A DNA stretch of 60,715 nucleotides from Pirellula sp. (GTDB lineage Bacteria > Planctomycetota > Planctomycetia > Pirellulales > Pirellulaceae), in assembly GCA_021299695.1 (NCBI GenBank), contig JAJTEK010000015.1:1-60715 (forward strand), given 5' to 3'. The position numbers and the translations under genes were made by a program. Position 1 is the first letter of the stretch. Every line of letters begins with the position of its first letter. Positions 9,693 through 19,263 of this stretch are shown in pieces. The notes beneath the pieces were generated by a model. It worked only from the letters and a program-made list of their open reading frames with translations. It was not told the origin of the DNA and ran no database searches.

Positions 9693-9805
9693 TTTTGTTC
9701 TCTTTTGCTATTTTCGCAATCCATCGCCTCAACCGCGAAAAAAATCCCGCGTTCCAGCCGACCTAATACTTTGGCCAATCCAAAAATCCATCCTAAGCGA
9801 ACCGA

Positions 9806-9887
9806 TGGGAGGTGTAGGATTCGAACCTACGTAGGCATAGCCAACGGATTTACAGTCCGTCCCCTTTAACCACTCGGGCAACCTCCC
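9806..9887 (-). tRNA. tRNA-Tyr (anticodon GTA)
   Basis: This is a class II tRNA of 82 nt with a long variable arm. The acceptor GGGAGGT pairs with ACCTCCC, and the anticodon stem ACGGA/TCCGT encloses CTGTAAA with GTA. The 3' CCA is not encoded. Confidence 0.95.
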
Positions 9888-10029
9888 TTGAAACGTCCAA
9901 CACAAGCCATTTTCGGCCAATTCTTTTGGATTTGTGCAATCCGATTCCTGCGATCCGAGTCGTTGGCCCGGAAGCCCGATTCGAATCGCCTGAGCCCCAG
10001 AGCTTCCCGTAGGACCGCAAAAGGAACTA

Positions 10030-10102
10030 AGCCGGCGATGGGACTCGAACCCGCAACCTGCTGATTACAAATCAGCTGCTCTGCCAATTGAGCTACGCCG
10101 CA
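10030..10102 (-). tRNA. tRNA-Thr (anticodon TGT), with imperfect stems
   Basis: The anticodon stem GCTGA/TCAGC encloses TTTGTAA with TGT, and the D and T loops are normal. The acceptor is odd: 5' TGCGGCG opposite 3' CGCCGGC leaves positions 1-72 (T-C) and 2-71 (G-G) unpaired, and the T stem has a C-A mismatch at 50-64. It is the first tRNA of the Thr-Tyr-Gly-Thr-tuf cluster, the same order as thrU-tyrU-glyT-thrT-tufB in E. coli. Confidence 0.85.
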
Positions 10103-10224
10103 TTTTACTGTGGCATGTTACTCTCGAGTTTCTCACCCCAGCCGAGTCGCACTAGTGTACAAATCGCCCTTTTGCCCGCAAGGCGAATTTCCCGAGAGTT
10201 TCGAAGACATTTGCCGATGGGAAA

Positions 10225-10242
10225 GACGCCCCAAGGGGCGTC
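10225..10242 (-). terminator. Candidate terminator after folE
   Basis: A perfect 8-bp GC-rich stem (GACGCCCC / GGGGCGTC) with a 2-nt spacer lies 32 bases past the folE stop on the minus strand. Only a TTT follows, so it is a weak candidate. The sequence between here and the tRNA at 10102 holds no gene. Confidence 0.4.
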
Positions 10243-10274
10243 GAAGTTCGTTTTTACCTGGAAGAATGCTAGGT

Positions 10275-10961
10275 TTAGCGGTTCTGGTTGAGAATTAGCC
10301 CGAGGATCTCGGCTCGTGACGAGAGATTTTCTCGGAAAATGCCCCGCATCGCACTGGTCGTGCACGAAGCTCCAGCCTTGCGAATTCCTCGCATGGTCAT
10401 GCACGAGTGGGAAGATTCGATCAGGACAACCACACCCCGGGCCCCGAGTTCCTGCTCGACCATGTTGGCAATCGTCTCGGTCATCCGTTCCTGGACCTGC
10501 GGACGCCTGGCGACCTCGTCGACAACCCTTGCCAATTTGCTCAGCCCGACGACTTTACCATTGGGCAAGTATCCGACGTGGGCCTTGCCTGTAAACGGCA
10601 GGAGGTGGTGCTCGCACATGCTATGGAATTCGATGTCCCGAACGAGCACGATTTCGTCATAATTCTCTGTGAATACCCGCTTGAGGTGAATGCTAGGGTC
10701 CTTGTGCAACCCAGAGAAAATTTCGGCGTACATTCGAGCCACCCTCGCTGGGGTCTCGAGCAATCCTTCGCGATCGGGGTCCTCTCCGACGGCGATAAGG
10801 ATTTCTCGGACGGCCTTCTCGATCCTGGCATGGTCGACCTTGGCCGGTTCATGCTCACCCGAGGAGACCTTCGAGGTGCGGTTTTGGATTTCTTCGTTTT
10901 TCGATGTCACAGGCTTCTTTCGCTTGGTGTTGCCAAGAAGTATTTTCTTTCCGGTAATCAT
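10275..10961 (-). CDS. folE: GTP cyclohydrolase I
   Basis: The enzyme converts GTP to 7,8-dihydroneopterin triphosphate, the first step of folate and pterin synthesis. The zinc site is intact: the Cys and second His of MCEHHLLPF plus the Cys in [10 protein letters not shown]. Other family blocks are [37 protein letters not shown] and [10 protein letters not shown]. The 228 residues include a basic N-terminal extension of about 40 residues, common in FolE-I proteins. It is transcribed away from the MazG-like gene and towards the tRNA cluster. Confidence 0.96.
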   Translation of the reverse strand: MITGKKILLGNTKRKKPVTSKNEEIQNRTSKVSSGEHEPAKVDHARIEKAVREILIAVGEDPDREGLLETPARVARMYAEIFSGLHKDPSIHLKRVFTENYDEIVLVRDIEFHSMCEHHLLPFTGKAHVGYLPNGKVVGLSKLARVVDEVARRPQVQERMTETIANMVEQELGARGVVVLIESSHSCMTMRGIRKAGASCTTSAMRGIFRENLSSRAEILGLILNQNR

Positions 10962-11371
10962 AATCGAACTTTCCGATTTTCTCGATTCTTATTGGATCTG
11001 GTTCTCGCGGCGTTTGCCTTTGAGTTCTCCCCCCTGGGAGTTGTTTCAGGAGCTTTTCTAGGAGCTTTTCGATGCTTCGGCATCGTCGGGGAGCGTTTGG
11101 GCGATGAATCTTAGCGGCTTGCCAAGTCCATCGGCTTATGCGCTCCTAGGCGAGATTTTCCAAACGTCACCCCCGTGGCGTTCGAGCTCTTGAGCCTCAA
11201 ACCCAACGATTTTGCTCGAACTCTAGGTGCTTAAGAGCCCCAGCGATCTGCCCGGCGGGTATACTCCAGACGGCTCGATGGGCTTGTGTTTCAACCCGCA
11301 ATTTTTCGAGCCCATGGTTGCAATCGCCTTAAATTGCAAGAACTCCATAACCCGCAAAACCACCTAACTCG
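10962..11371. other. Divergent intergenic region between folE and the MazG-like gene
   Basis: This 410-base stretch must hold the promoters of the two divergent genes. I see no RNA gene, no strong hairpin and no reading frame that is not a shadow of folE. Confidence 0.4.
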
Positions 11372-11716
11372 ATGAGCACAAGCGACCCTTTGTCCCAAAG
11401 GCCAGACCGCTCGGTCAACCTGCGGGACTTCCAAGACCTGATCCACAACATGTACTACGAGAAGGATCTCCAGCGTGGGATCCCCGGTACCTTCATGTGG
11501 CTCATGGAGGAAATCGGTGAACTGGCCTCAGCCCTCCAATCGGGAAATGATCGCGAGAACCTCGAAGAAGAGTTCGCCGATGTGCTGGCCTGGCTAACGA
11601 CCATCGCCAACGTGGCCCAAATCGATCTTGCACAAGCCATCCACAAAAAGTACGGACAAGGTTGTCCGGGCTGCAATTTACTCGTGTGTACCTGCTCGAT
11701 CGAAGAAAAGCCCTAG
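11372..11716 (+). CDS. MazG-like nucleotide pyrophosphohydrolase
   Basis: The protein belongs to the all-alpha NTP pyrophosphohydrolase superfamily, which hydrolyses (d)NTPs to monophosphates. The metal-binding EExxE...ExxxD pattern is present: MEEIGELASAL and, 20 residues on, EEEFADVLAWL. The 114 residues fit a single MazG-like domain. The C-terminus carries four cysteines (GCPGCNLLVCTCS) that could form a small metal site, an extra not part of the core fold. The downstream DUF4254, transporter and deaminase genes on the same strand suggest a nucleotide-metabolism neighbourhood. Substrate is not predictable. Confidence 0.85.
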   Translation: MSTSDPLSQRPDRSVNLRDFQDLIHNMYYEKDLQRGIPGTFMWLMEEIGELASALQSGNDRENLEEEFADVLAWLTTIANVAQIDLAQAIHKKYGQGCPGCNLLVCTCSIEEKP

Positions 11717-11794
11717 CCAAAACTCTCGGTTCAAGCTCGAAGCCACTGCTGCCTTCACTTCATTTTGCCACCTGCCTCGGAGCCTTGCTCACTC

Positions 11795-12442
11795 ATGATC
11801 AATGTCCCTGCTGTCAACTTACTCCATACCTCGACCGTGGCTCGCTGGCATATCCAGCCGGTCGATCATCCCTATGGCGATCCTCAAGAAGCACTCGCAA
11901 ACTCCAGCGATCCGGCCCCCGAACAAGTCCTTGCAATCATCTGCCAACAACACCAATTCAATTACTTGCTCTGGCATGAGGAAGACATCGCACGGTCGGT
12001 CGATGTCTCCGATTCTCAAATTGCCCAAGTCAAACGGAACATCGATAAGTACAACCAAGCTCGCAATGACTGGATCGAAAAGGTCGACGATTGGATCACT
12101 GCCGACCTGCAGAGAAAGCAAATCCATGCGGCTGCTGAGGCAAAACTCAACACCGAAACGCCAGGCTCTGCGATCGATCGGCTCTCGATCATGTCGCTGC
12201 GCATCTACCACCTAAGAGAACAGCTCGACCGCGCCGATATCGATCAAGCCCACATCGATAAAGTCTCGCACCGACTGGCCGTGTGCGGTCTGCAATTTGC
12301 CGACCTATCGAACTCCCTTGCCGAGCTCCTAGCCGACATCTACTCAGGCGCGAAACGACACAAGACCTACCGTCAGATGAAGATGTACAACGACCCGAGC
12401 TTGAACCCCTACCTCTACAATCGCCAAGCCAAAACGTCCTGA
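11795..12442 (+). CDS. DUF4254-family protein
   Basis: I recognise the pattern of the DUF4254 family, found in planctomycetes and Bacteroidetes: QHQFNYLLWHEEDIARS, DSQIAQVKRNIDKYNQARND, NTETPGSAIDRLSIMSLRIYH and the C-terminal KTYRQMKMYNDPSLNP. The protein (215 residues from the ATG at 11795; a TTG 30 bases upstream is possible) is highly helical and soluble. The family has no established function that I can state. It lies 78 bases after the MazG-like gene. Confidence 0.82.
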   Translation: MINVPAVNLLHTSTVARWHIQPVDHPYGDPQEALANSSDPAPEQVLAIICQQHQFNYLLWHEEDIARSVDVSDSQIAQVKRNIDKYNQARNDWIEKVDDWITADLQRKQIHAAAEAKLNTETPGSAIDRLSIMSLRIYHLREQLDRADIDQAHIDKVSHRLAVCGLQFADLSNSLAELLADIYSGAKRHKTYRQMKMYNDPSLNPYLYNRQAKTS

Positions 12443-12572
12443 TCTCTTCAGCAGCTACTCGCACTCGATGCAGTGATTTTCGAGCACACGAGCACGAGCA
12501 CGTCCATCGAGTATTTTCGAGCGACAATCCACGAATTTTTTAAATGACCGATACTCTCAACAGGTGCCACCG
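12443..12572. repeat. Spacer with GAGCAC hexamer repeats
   Basis: The gap between the DUF4254 gene and the transporter has a short run of GAGCAC-type hexamers at about 12482-12502. Similar hexamer runs follow other genes in the window (39234, 60111, 60401). Confidence 0.5.
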
Positions 12573-13859
12573 ATGGAACGTCTGATCCCCGTCTTAGGAC
12601 TATGCGTAATGGTTGGCATCGCTTGGTCGATCAGTTCCGACCGACGCCGTTTTCCTGTGAGAGTCGTCGTCGGTGGCTTGCTGATGCAATTCCTCCTCGC
12701 GGTTCTGGTCCTGCGATCCGAAATCGGGCAATCGATCTTCCAATCCATCGGCAACTTGTTTACCAACCTGCTCGATTGCGTCGACAAAGGTGCTGGATTC
12801 GTCTTTGGTGAAGGTGGCGTTTCGACCCCGTATGGATATAAGGATCCGGTCACCCCTGCCTACAAAGTCCACTTGGTGGCCTTCAAAGTCCTACCGACAA
12901 TCATCTTTTTCTCCTCCCTCATGTCGGTCTTGTACTACGTCGGTGCAATGCAGAAACTTGTGGGTGCAATCTCCTTTGTCATGCAGAAAACGCTCGGCAC
13001 AAGCGGCGCCGAAACCCTCTCGGCAGCGGGCAATATCTTTGTCGGGCAGACCGAAGCTCCCCTGCTCGTTCGTCCCTACATCAACACGATGACACGATCC
13101 GAACTCATGGCCGTCATGGTCGGCGGCTTTGCTACCATCGCTGGCGGTGTCATGGCCGCCTACGTCGGACTGGGTATCAGCCCGGTCCACTTGCTAACGG
13201 CCAGTTTAATGTCGGCACCCGCGGCGCTGGTGATCGCCAAAATCATGCAACCTGAAGTCGATCGACCCCTGACGCTTGGCAAGGTCGAGATCACCCCGCC
13301 CATGGAAGCCACCAACGTGATCGATGCAGCGGCCCGAGGTGCCAGCGATGGAATGACCCTAGCCCTGAACGTCGCTGCCATGCTGATCGCCTTTCTGGGG
13401 CTGATCTATATGCTCGATTCGAGCTTGGAAGCAATCACGCAATGGATGACTCTCAAAACCACCGGTACCGCCTACCGATTAAACTTCACCCAAATGATGG
13501 GCTGGATCTCTCGACCCTTCGCTTGGCTCATGGGAATCGAAAACAAGGATCTTCCAATCGCAGGCGAAATCCTCGGCAAACGAATCGTCACGAACGAATT
13601 CATCGCCTACCTGGATTTAAATGCAAAGCCTCAATCGGCCGATCAAGCCCCTGCAATCTCAGAACGAACCAAAACGATTCTCACCTACGCTCTTTGCGGT
13701 TTTGCGAATGTTGGATCGATCGGGATTCAGATCGGTGGCCTCGGACCCTTGGCCCCAGATCGCCGAGCTGATCTAGTCCGATTGGGTGTTCGCGCAATGA
13801 TCGGTGGACTGTTGGCTTGCTACATGACCGCATGCTTGGCTAGTATCCTGATCCCATAA
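12573..13859 (+). CDS. nupC: NupC-type concentrative nucleoside transporter
   Basis: This is an inner-membrane symporter that takes up nucleosides with H+ or Na+ (CNT family). The 428 residues carry the family landmarks: an N-terminal domain of three helices, FFSSLMSVLYYVGAMQKLV, the GAETLSAAGNIFVGQTEAPLLVRPYI block forming the substrate site, the gating-domain MTLALNVAAMLIAFLGLIYML, and the C-terminal YALCGFANVGSIGIQIGGLG. GTG at 12564 is an alternative start. A cytidine deaminase gene follows 43 bases later, so the pair likely imports and deaminates pyrimidine nucleosides. Confidence 0.93.
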   Translation: MERLIPVLGLCVMVGIAWSISSDRRRFPVRVVVGGLLMQFLLAVLVLRSEIGQSIFQSIGNLFTNLLDCVDKGAGFVFGEGGVSTPYGYKDPVTPAYKVHLVAFKVLPTIIFFSSLMSVLYYVGAMQKLVGAISFVMQKTLGTSGAETLSAAGNIFVGQTEAPLLVRPYINTMTRSELMAVMVGGFATIAGGVMAAYVGLGISPVHLLTASLMSAPAALVIAKIMQPEVDRPLTLGKVEITPPMEATNVIDAAARGASDGMTLALNVAAMLIAFLGLIYMLDSSLEAITQWMTLKTTGTAYRLNFTQMMGWISRPFAWLMGIENKDLPIAGEILGKRIVTNEFIAYLDLNAKPQSADQAPAISERTKTILTYALCGFANVGSIGIQIGGLGPLAPDRRADLVRLGVRAMIGGLLACYMTACLASILIP

Positions 13860-13902
13860 GAAACCTCGTTTCCATCTACCGCGATCGCCGAGGGCTCGCT
13901 CC

Positions 13903-14331
13903 ATGAATACGATCGACCATGCCCAGGCCCTGGCTTATATGGACCAAGCTCGCCAAGTGGCCAGGCGAGCTTACTGCCCCTACAGCAATTTCTCGGTCGG
14001 TTGCGTACTGGTCGATGCCCAAGGCCGCACATTTGAAGGATGCAACGTCGAGAACGCGTCGTATTCGGTCACCCTTTGCGCCGAACGCACCGCAGGCTCT
14101 CAAGCCATCGCCCAAGGCTCACGGGATTGGAAGTCGATTTACATCGTGTCCCCAACCCGCGTGAGCCCATGCGGTACGTGTCGCCAATTCCTCTTCGAAC
14201 TTGCCCCCGACCTGCAAGTCTATCTAGGGGACTTGCAAGCCGATTCCTATATCGGACCGACGCCGATCCGGGAGCTACTTCCCATGGCGATGGATCTTCA
14301 GCAGACGGTCCTGCCGCACCGCAAATCGTGA
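13903..14331 (+). CDS. cdd: Cytidine deaminase
   Basis: The zinc enzyme deaminates cytidine and deoxycytidine for pyrimidine salvage. Catalytic motifs are intact: CAERTA (zinc Cys and catalytic Glu) and PCGTCRQFLFE (the two further zinc Cys). FSVGCVLVDAQGRTFEGCNVENASY is the substrate-binding block. The 142 residues fit the short homotetrameric class. The gene follows the nucleoside transporter by 43 bases and is probably co-transcribed. Confidence 0.96.
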   Translation: MNTIDHAQALAYMDQARQVARRAYCPYSNFSVGCVLVDAQGRTFEGCNVENASYSVTLCAERTAGSQAIAQGSRDWKSIYIVSPTRVSPCGTCRQFLFELAPDLQVYLGDLQADSYIGPTPIRELLPMAMDLQQTVLPHRKS

Positions 14332-14382
14332 TCCATCGCCAAAAGCCCCATCGCTGGAAACCCCGTCGCTAGAAACTCAGGG

Positions 14383-15744
14383 CTAGACCTGGGTCTCGTA
14401 ACCTTTGCGACTCGGTCGACTGAGCATCGCGTTGGCTTGGTCGTCCCCGACGATTTGTCGCTTCTCGGGGTCCCAGGTCAAAGCGCGGCCGAATCGCATG
14501 GCGATATTGGACAAATGGCAGATCTCAAGCATCCGGTTATGGGTCCAAACATCCGAGATCGGCTGCTTGCGACTCTTCATCGCAGCTGTGAAATTCTCCG
14601 TGTGATTCTCGCTGACCTTGCCACCGTAGATCGCTTCGATGGCACCTTCGGGCAATGGCTTGTCCTTGAGCTCCTCGACCGGCTTGCCGGTGATCTTGCC
14701 ACGATTGACAAAGAAACGACCCTCGGTCCCTTCGAACAAAATCCCGTTGTCGCCTTGGCTCGTGATGACCATCAAGACATCGTTGGGCATCGCTGCATGG
14801 ATCTCAAAGTTCGTCGCCGCGTTGTAACGGTCCGAGACCGTCGGATGCCCATCCTTGTACTCAACAGGCAATTTGTAGTTCACCGGCGTGACCTTGCTCG
14901 GGCCCGTTTGGTTCGCACCGATGGCCCAACAAGCGATATCGACGTGGTGTGCCCCCCAGTCGGTCAACTTACCACCGGAATACTCATGCCAATTGCGGAA
15001 TGAGTAATGGCCGTTGCTGTACAGGGGAACTCCGCCACCGTAGCCTTGTCGAAGCTCCGGCAAGGCGCGATAAGGGACCGAAGGAGCTGGGCCTAACCAG
15101 AAGTCGTAATCGAGACCCTCGGGTACGGCCGCCTCGGGAATCATCGGCGATGCTTCCATCGCATCGATCCCGCAAGTGACCTTCTTGACTTTGCCGATTC
15201 GGCCATGCTGGACCAATGCGACGGCCAACAAAAACTGATTGTTGAACTCCGTTCGCTGCATCGTGCCGACCTGGAAGACTCGACCCGTCTGCTTGACGAT
15301 CCTCTCGATGAGCTTGCCTTCGTCGATCGTCAAGGTCAATGGCTTCTCACAATAGACGTCTTTGCCGGCGAGCATCGCCTCGACGGCGATCTTGGTGTGC
15401 CAATGATCCGGAGTGGCGATCATCACCGCATCGATGTCCTTGCGGTCAAGGATCTTGCGGTAATCTTTGTAAGCATCCGGCTTGTGACCTTGGGCCTTTT
15501 GAACCTTGCCGACGTTATCCTCAAGGACTTTGGAGTCGACGTCGGCTAATGCTGCGAAATTCGCGAACTTAAACGACTTGCTCGTGATGGCCCACCCCTG
15601 ATTGCGCAATCCAATCGTCGCAAAAACCGGCCGGTCGTTGGGTGACTGATATCCCATGGCCCGAAACGGGCAACTCGCCAGGACCGAGGCACCAGCGGCT
15701 CCAAACAAAAAATGACGCCGAGACGTCGACTGCGAACGGATCAT
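14383..15744 (-). CDS. Tat-exported Gfo/Idh/MocA family oxidoreductase
   Basis: This is a predicted periplasmic NAD(P)-binding sugar or polyol oxidoreductase. A twin-arginine signal is present at the N-terminus (TSRRHFLFGAAGASVLASC). The dinucleotide domain is altered at its start (FATIGLRNQGWAI) but has the EKPLTLTIDEGK block with the family EKP motif near residue 135. The C-terminal domain includes GGKLTDWGAHHVDIACWAIG, typical of planctomycete members. Tat export fits a tightly bound cofactor folded before transport. ATG at 15744 is preferred over a TTG two codons upstream. The real substrate is unknown. Confidence 0.9.
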   Translation of the reverse strand: MIRSQSTSRRHFLFGAAGASVLASCPFRAMGYQSPNDRPVFATIGLRNQGWAITSKSFKFANFAALADVDSKVLEDNVGKVQKAQGHKPDAYKDYRKILDRKDIDAVMIATPDHWHTKIAVEAMLAGKDVYCEKPLTLTIDEGKLIERIVKQTGRVFQVGTMQRTEFNNQFLLAVALVQHGRIGKVKKVTCGIDAMEASPMIPEAAVPEGLDYDFWLGPAPSVPYRALPELRQGYGGGVPLYSNGHYSFRNWHEYSGGKLTDWGAHHVDIACWAIGANQTGPSKVTPVNYKLPVEYKDGHPTVSDRYNAATNFEIHAAMPNDVLMVITSQGDNGILFEGTEGRFFVNRGKITGKPVEELKDKPLPEGAIEAIYGGKVSENHTENFTAAMKSRKQPISDVWTHNRMLEICHLSNIAMRFGRALTWDPEKRQIVGDDQANAMLSRPSRKGYETQV

Positions 15745-16348
15745 GCTCAAGTCTCCAAATGGTCAAAAGGTTCAAAAAAGCGGCTAAAGACTAACCGGTC
15801 GCGATTCCTACGCGATACCCACGGCTTGGCCGTGACGGACGCCCTAGCCGAGGCCTTTACGCCCTAGCGGCCGCCTTAACGGCCCAACCCAGGGGATCGT
15901 GCGCACCGTAGCGTACTATAGCACAAAACCGATGCACCCCAAAGAAAGCCCCGTGCCTGTGCTCGGCCCTCTAGGACAGCCTGAGCCCCAGCGACTCGAT
16001 ACAACGCGATGGGACTAAATGTCTACTTTGACAAATTCCAAAAAAAGCACAAAGTTCGGCGTTTTGATAGCGTTCCTTTGTATTGGGACGGCGAAGGTTT
16101 TTCGAAAAATTCTTTCCTGCCCCCTCGGCACTCTTGGGGGAACTTTAACCACCCTGCCCCGATCTGACAGGGGGGCGGAACCACCAAGAAGGCTAGCCCC
16201 GAACCACTAGGGGGGTTGGCGGTGACTTACCGTAGCGAAGAATGCTCTAGACCCATGTGGACTTGCGAATAAGATCCTTCCGATAGACCCCACCGAGTGT
16301 TTCTGTCTTCACCCCACCATCGATCGACCGACCAAACTCCGCCTGATC
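15745..16348. other. Intergenic region without a supported gene
   Basis: The 604 bases contain short repeated blocks of the ACGCCCTAGC type (about 15838-15870) and several C and G runs near 16120-16220. A 63-codon frame at 16019-16210 has no recognisable protein character and was not called. The region must hold promoters for the genes on both sides. Confidence 0.4.
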
Positions 16349-16951
16349 ATGTCAAACCACTTTCACAACGAGCCGAACCCTGACGTCCAGCGTCCGCTTG
16401 CTGCGAAACCACCGTCCTCAAGCAAGGCCAATCGCGTTTACTTCAAGTTCCTCGGACTCAAGACTTCCGAGAGCAACGAACAGGCAATCCTCGAGGCGTC
16501 CAAGAAAATGGCTCGGCTCGTCCAGGAGCGCGCACCGTTTAACGCACCGGAATTGATCGAGCGCTCACGCCAGGAAATCGCCCTTGCAACCTACCGACTC
16601 CTTGACCCCCGACGCCGCAAAAACGCTTGGGAACGGATCCAGTTGACCCGCCCGATCGACCGTGAAGACCGCGAGTACCAAATCCCCGATCCAGGAGCGT
16701 TGCTCCGACGCATGGAGCAAGGTTCCGAGGACCACTTTGAAACGATCCTCGATCCGCTTATCGACCGCGCCCTCGGGCAGACGGCTGGCAAGGCACTGAC
16801 CGTCGACTCGAAAACCGACTCGAGGAACTGGCTCGAAGAACGCCGCGAAATCGTTCGAGCGGTCCGAGCCGATTCGGACCACCCATCGCAAGCAAATCCA
16901 CTTTGGAATAAGTACGGTTTCTCTTGGTTGCGGTCGGTGTTTGGACTCTAA
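16349..16951 (+). CDS. Small planctomycete protein with a J-like helical region
   Basis: I cannot assign a function. The 200-residue soluble protein has a central part (LGLKTSESNEQAILEASKKMARLVQ ... LATYRLLDPRRRKNAW, about residues 33-95) that resembles the degenerate DnaJ-like domains common in planctomycete proteins, where the stretch ends in LLDPxRR. The HPD tripeptide of true J domains is absent, so co-chaperone activity is not supported. The rest is charged and helical. The start at 16349 is the only ATG that fits. Confidence 0.65.
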   Translation: MSNHFHNEPNPDVQRPLAAKPPSSSKANRVYFKFLGLKTSESNEQAILEASKKMARLVQERAPFNAPELIERSRQEIALATYRLLDPRRRKNAWERIQLTRPIDREDREYQIPDPGALLRRMEQGSEDHFETILDPLIDRALGQTAGKALTVDSKTDSRNWLEERREIVRAVRADSDHPSQANPLWNKYGFSWLRSVFGL

Positions 16952-17149
16952 AAGTCAGCTAGCAAAACGGACTCGTTCAAGTCCCACTGAGCTGCTAGCA
17001 TTCACCCAGTTTCTGGGACTCTATGACGACCTTGACGATCAAAACAGGTCAGGTAGGTCCGTTCATTTTTTAACGAACCTGCGTCCGATCCATACCGCAC
17101 AAGCCGCTTACTTTCTTGCGGCCCAACTGCTGGCATTGGAATCCGACCT

Positions 17150-17434
17150 ATGGACAAGACGGTCCGAAGCGAACAAGTCAATGTCATCGCTCTGGTGCGT
17201 GGCGAGGAACACTTTGTCTTTGTGTTCGATCCGAAGCGTCGCACGGAGCTACTGCGTCTGCTAGGCCGTTACGCTGCCGATCCGTCGATGAGTTTCAATT
17301 GGTACGATGCAGCGGTCTTGAGCCAAAAAATCCGGGATCTGCTCCCCGCCTCGAGCGCGATCGAAGTCCCAGTCGTGGGGCTCGAAGAAGGCGTTGAGGC
17401 TAAGCCTCAACCGCGACAAACACGCCGCTTCTAA
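17150..17434 (+). CDS. Small conserved-looking protein of unknown function
   Basis: The 94-residue protein has no recognised domain. It begins MDKTVRSEQVNVIALVRGEEHFVFVF, has an alpha/beta pattern with RRTELLRLLGRYAADP and a WYDAAVLSQKIRDLL helix, and ends in a basic tail. Amino acid composition and reading-frame usage are like the real genes around it, and I think similar short proteins occur in other planctomycetes, but I cannot verify that here. The preceding 200 bases hold nothing I can call. Confidence 0.7.
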   Translation: MDKTVRSEQVNVIALVRGEEHFVFVFDPKRRTELLRLLGRYAADPSMSFNWYDAAVLSQKIRDLLPASSAIEVPVVGLEEGVEAKPQPRQTRRF

Positions 17435-17618
17435 ATACGCGCTCGAACCTCATCCATGGGACTGGTCGAACCTGTCCAAGGGCCCGGTGGCCGAACCCAT
17501 GTCGAAATGTAGCGGTTCGATCAGGATATTCCCAGAGGTTTCGCCTTGCATTAGGATCTAAAGTCTGCCGAGCGTCCTTTGCAGATTCCCTTTTAGGCCC
17601 TCTCAGGAATTCGATCGT

Positions 17619-19259
17619 ATGAAGACTACCGCACCTTTGACGGAACGCACGAGTTGGAAATCGCTTCAAGTTCATTTTTCCAAGATCCAAGGGGTGCATC
17701 TGCGGGATTTGTTCAGCAAAGACCCTCAGCGAGGAAGGGTGTTTGGTATCGAAGCCGAGGGGATCTATCTCGACTACTCCAAAAATCGCATCGATCACGA
17801 GACGCTCAAGCATCTTTTTGCGCTTGCCGATGAGTCGGAACTTAGGCCAGCGATCGAAGCGATGTTTCGAGGCGATGCGATCAACATCACAGAAAATCGT
17901 GCCGTGCTGCATACGGCTTTGAGAGCTCCTCGAGATGCAAGGATCGAACTTGGTGGGAGAAATGTCGTTCCTGATGTCCATGAAGTCCTCGATCAAATGT
18001 CGGGTTTTTGCGATCGACTCAGGAGTCGGCAGTGGAAGGGACACACAGGAAAATCGATCGTCAACATCGTCAACATTGGAATTGGGGGTTCGGACCTAGG
18101 GCCGGTGATGGCTTACGAAGCTCTGAGAAACTACAGCGATCGGTCGTTGAATTTTCTTTTCATATCGAACGTCGACGGAACGGATTTTTCCGAGGCCGTC
18201 GAGGGCTTGGATCCAGCCGAAACCCTATTCATTGTCGCATCGAAGACCTTCACGACCCAAGAGACCATGACCAATGCCCAGACGGCCAAGGACTGGTTAC
18301 TCCATGGGCTCGGGGCAGGCCAAGAGGCGGTTGCAAAGCACTTTGTCGCCGTATCGACCAATGCTACAAAGGTTTCCGAGTTTGGAATCGATACGGCCAA
18401 CATGTTCGGCTTTTGGGATTGGGTCGGTGGCCGGTATTCGATGGACTCGGCCATTGGGCTTTCGACCATGATCGCAATTGGCCCTGAGAATTTTCATGCG
18501 ATGCTCCAGGGCTTTCGACAAATGGACGAGCATTTCCGGACAGCACCCTGGCAGAGCAACATCCCAGTCCTCATGGCGCTTTTGGGAATTTGGTACAACA
18601 ATTTTTTCCAAGCCTCATCGATCGCCGTACTTCCTTACGATCAGTACTTGAAACGATTCCCGGCTTACCTCCAGCAACTGACGATGGAGAGCAATGGGAA
18701 ACGCGTGACACTCGCAGGAAACCATGTGAACTATGACACCGGGGCGGTTTACTGGGGCGAGCCGGGTACGAATGGCCAGCACTCTTTTTATCAGTTGATC
18801 CACCAAGGCACACGTTTGATCCCGTGCGACTTTATCGCGTTTTGTCACTCGCTCAATCCGGTTGGCCGACATCACGATTTGCTCATGGCCAATGTGTTTG
18901 CCCAAGCCGAGGCGTTGGCTTTTGGCAAGACGCTCGATGAAGTCCGCAAAGAAGGAACTCCCGAATGGTTGGCTCCGCATCGGGAATTCGATGGGAACAG
19001 ACCAAGCAATGTTTTGCTGCTCGAACGTCTCACCCCCGGCTCACTCGGAAAGTTGGTCGCTTTATACGAGCATATCGTCTTTACTCAGGGGGTGATTTGG
19101 AATCTCGATTCGTTCGATCAATGGGGGGTCGAGTTGGGCAAAGTCCTCGCGCAGAGAATCGTTCCAGAGCTTGAGTCTCCTGAGGCTTTGGAATTGAATC
19201 ATGATAGTTCGACCAATGCCCTCATCGAGCGTTATCGAGCAACGCGGAAAAAAGGCTAG
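17619..19259 (+). CDS. pgi: Glucose-6-phosphate isomerase
   Basis: The enzyme interconverts glucose 6-phosphate and fructose 6-phosphate in glycolysis and gluconeogenesis. At 546 residues it belongs to the long bacterial/eukaryotic form. Signatures include [34 protein letters not shown] (the first PROSITE-type block), [11 protein letters not shown], and [11 protein letters not shown] with the catalytic Glu region nearby. The C-terminus ends with [15 protein letters not shown] secreted-protein gene begins 5 bases after the stop. Confidence 0.96.
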   Translation: MKTTAPLTERTSWKSLQVHFSKIQGVHLRDLFSKDPQRGRVFGIEAEGIYLDYSKNRIDHETLKHLFALADESELRPAIEAMFRGDAINITENRAVLHTALRAPRDARIELGGRNVVPDVHEVLDQMSGFCDRLRSRQWKGHTGKSIVNIVNIGIGGSDLGPVMAYEALRNYSDRSLNFLFISNVDGTDFSEAVEGLDPAETLFIVASKTFTTQETMTNAQTAKDWLLHGLGAGQEAVAKHFVAVSTNATKVSEFGIDTANMFGFWDWVGGRYSMDSAIGLSTMIAIGPENFHAMLQGFRQMDEHFRTAPWQSNIPVLMALLGIWYNNFFQASSIAVLPYDQYLKRFPAYLQQLTMESNGKRVTLAGNHVNYDTGAVYWGEPGTNGQHSFYQLIHQGTRLIPCDFIAFCHSLNPVGRHHDLLMANVFAQAEALAFGKTLDEVRKEGTPEWLAPHREFDGNRPSNVLLLERLTPGSLGKLVALYEHIVFTQGVIWNLDSFDQWGVELGKVLAQRIVPELESPEALELNHDSSTNALIERYRATRKKG

Positions 19260-19263
19260 ATCG

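Noticed and set aside
16019-16210. 63-codon plus-strand frame
   Set aside because: A short hydrophobic stretch only, with no RBS and no recognisable domain.
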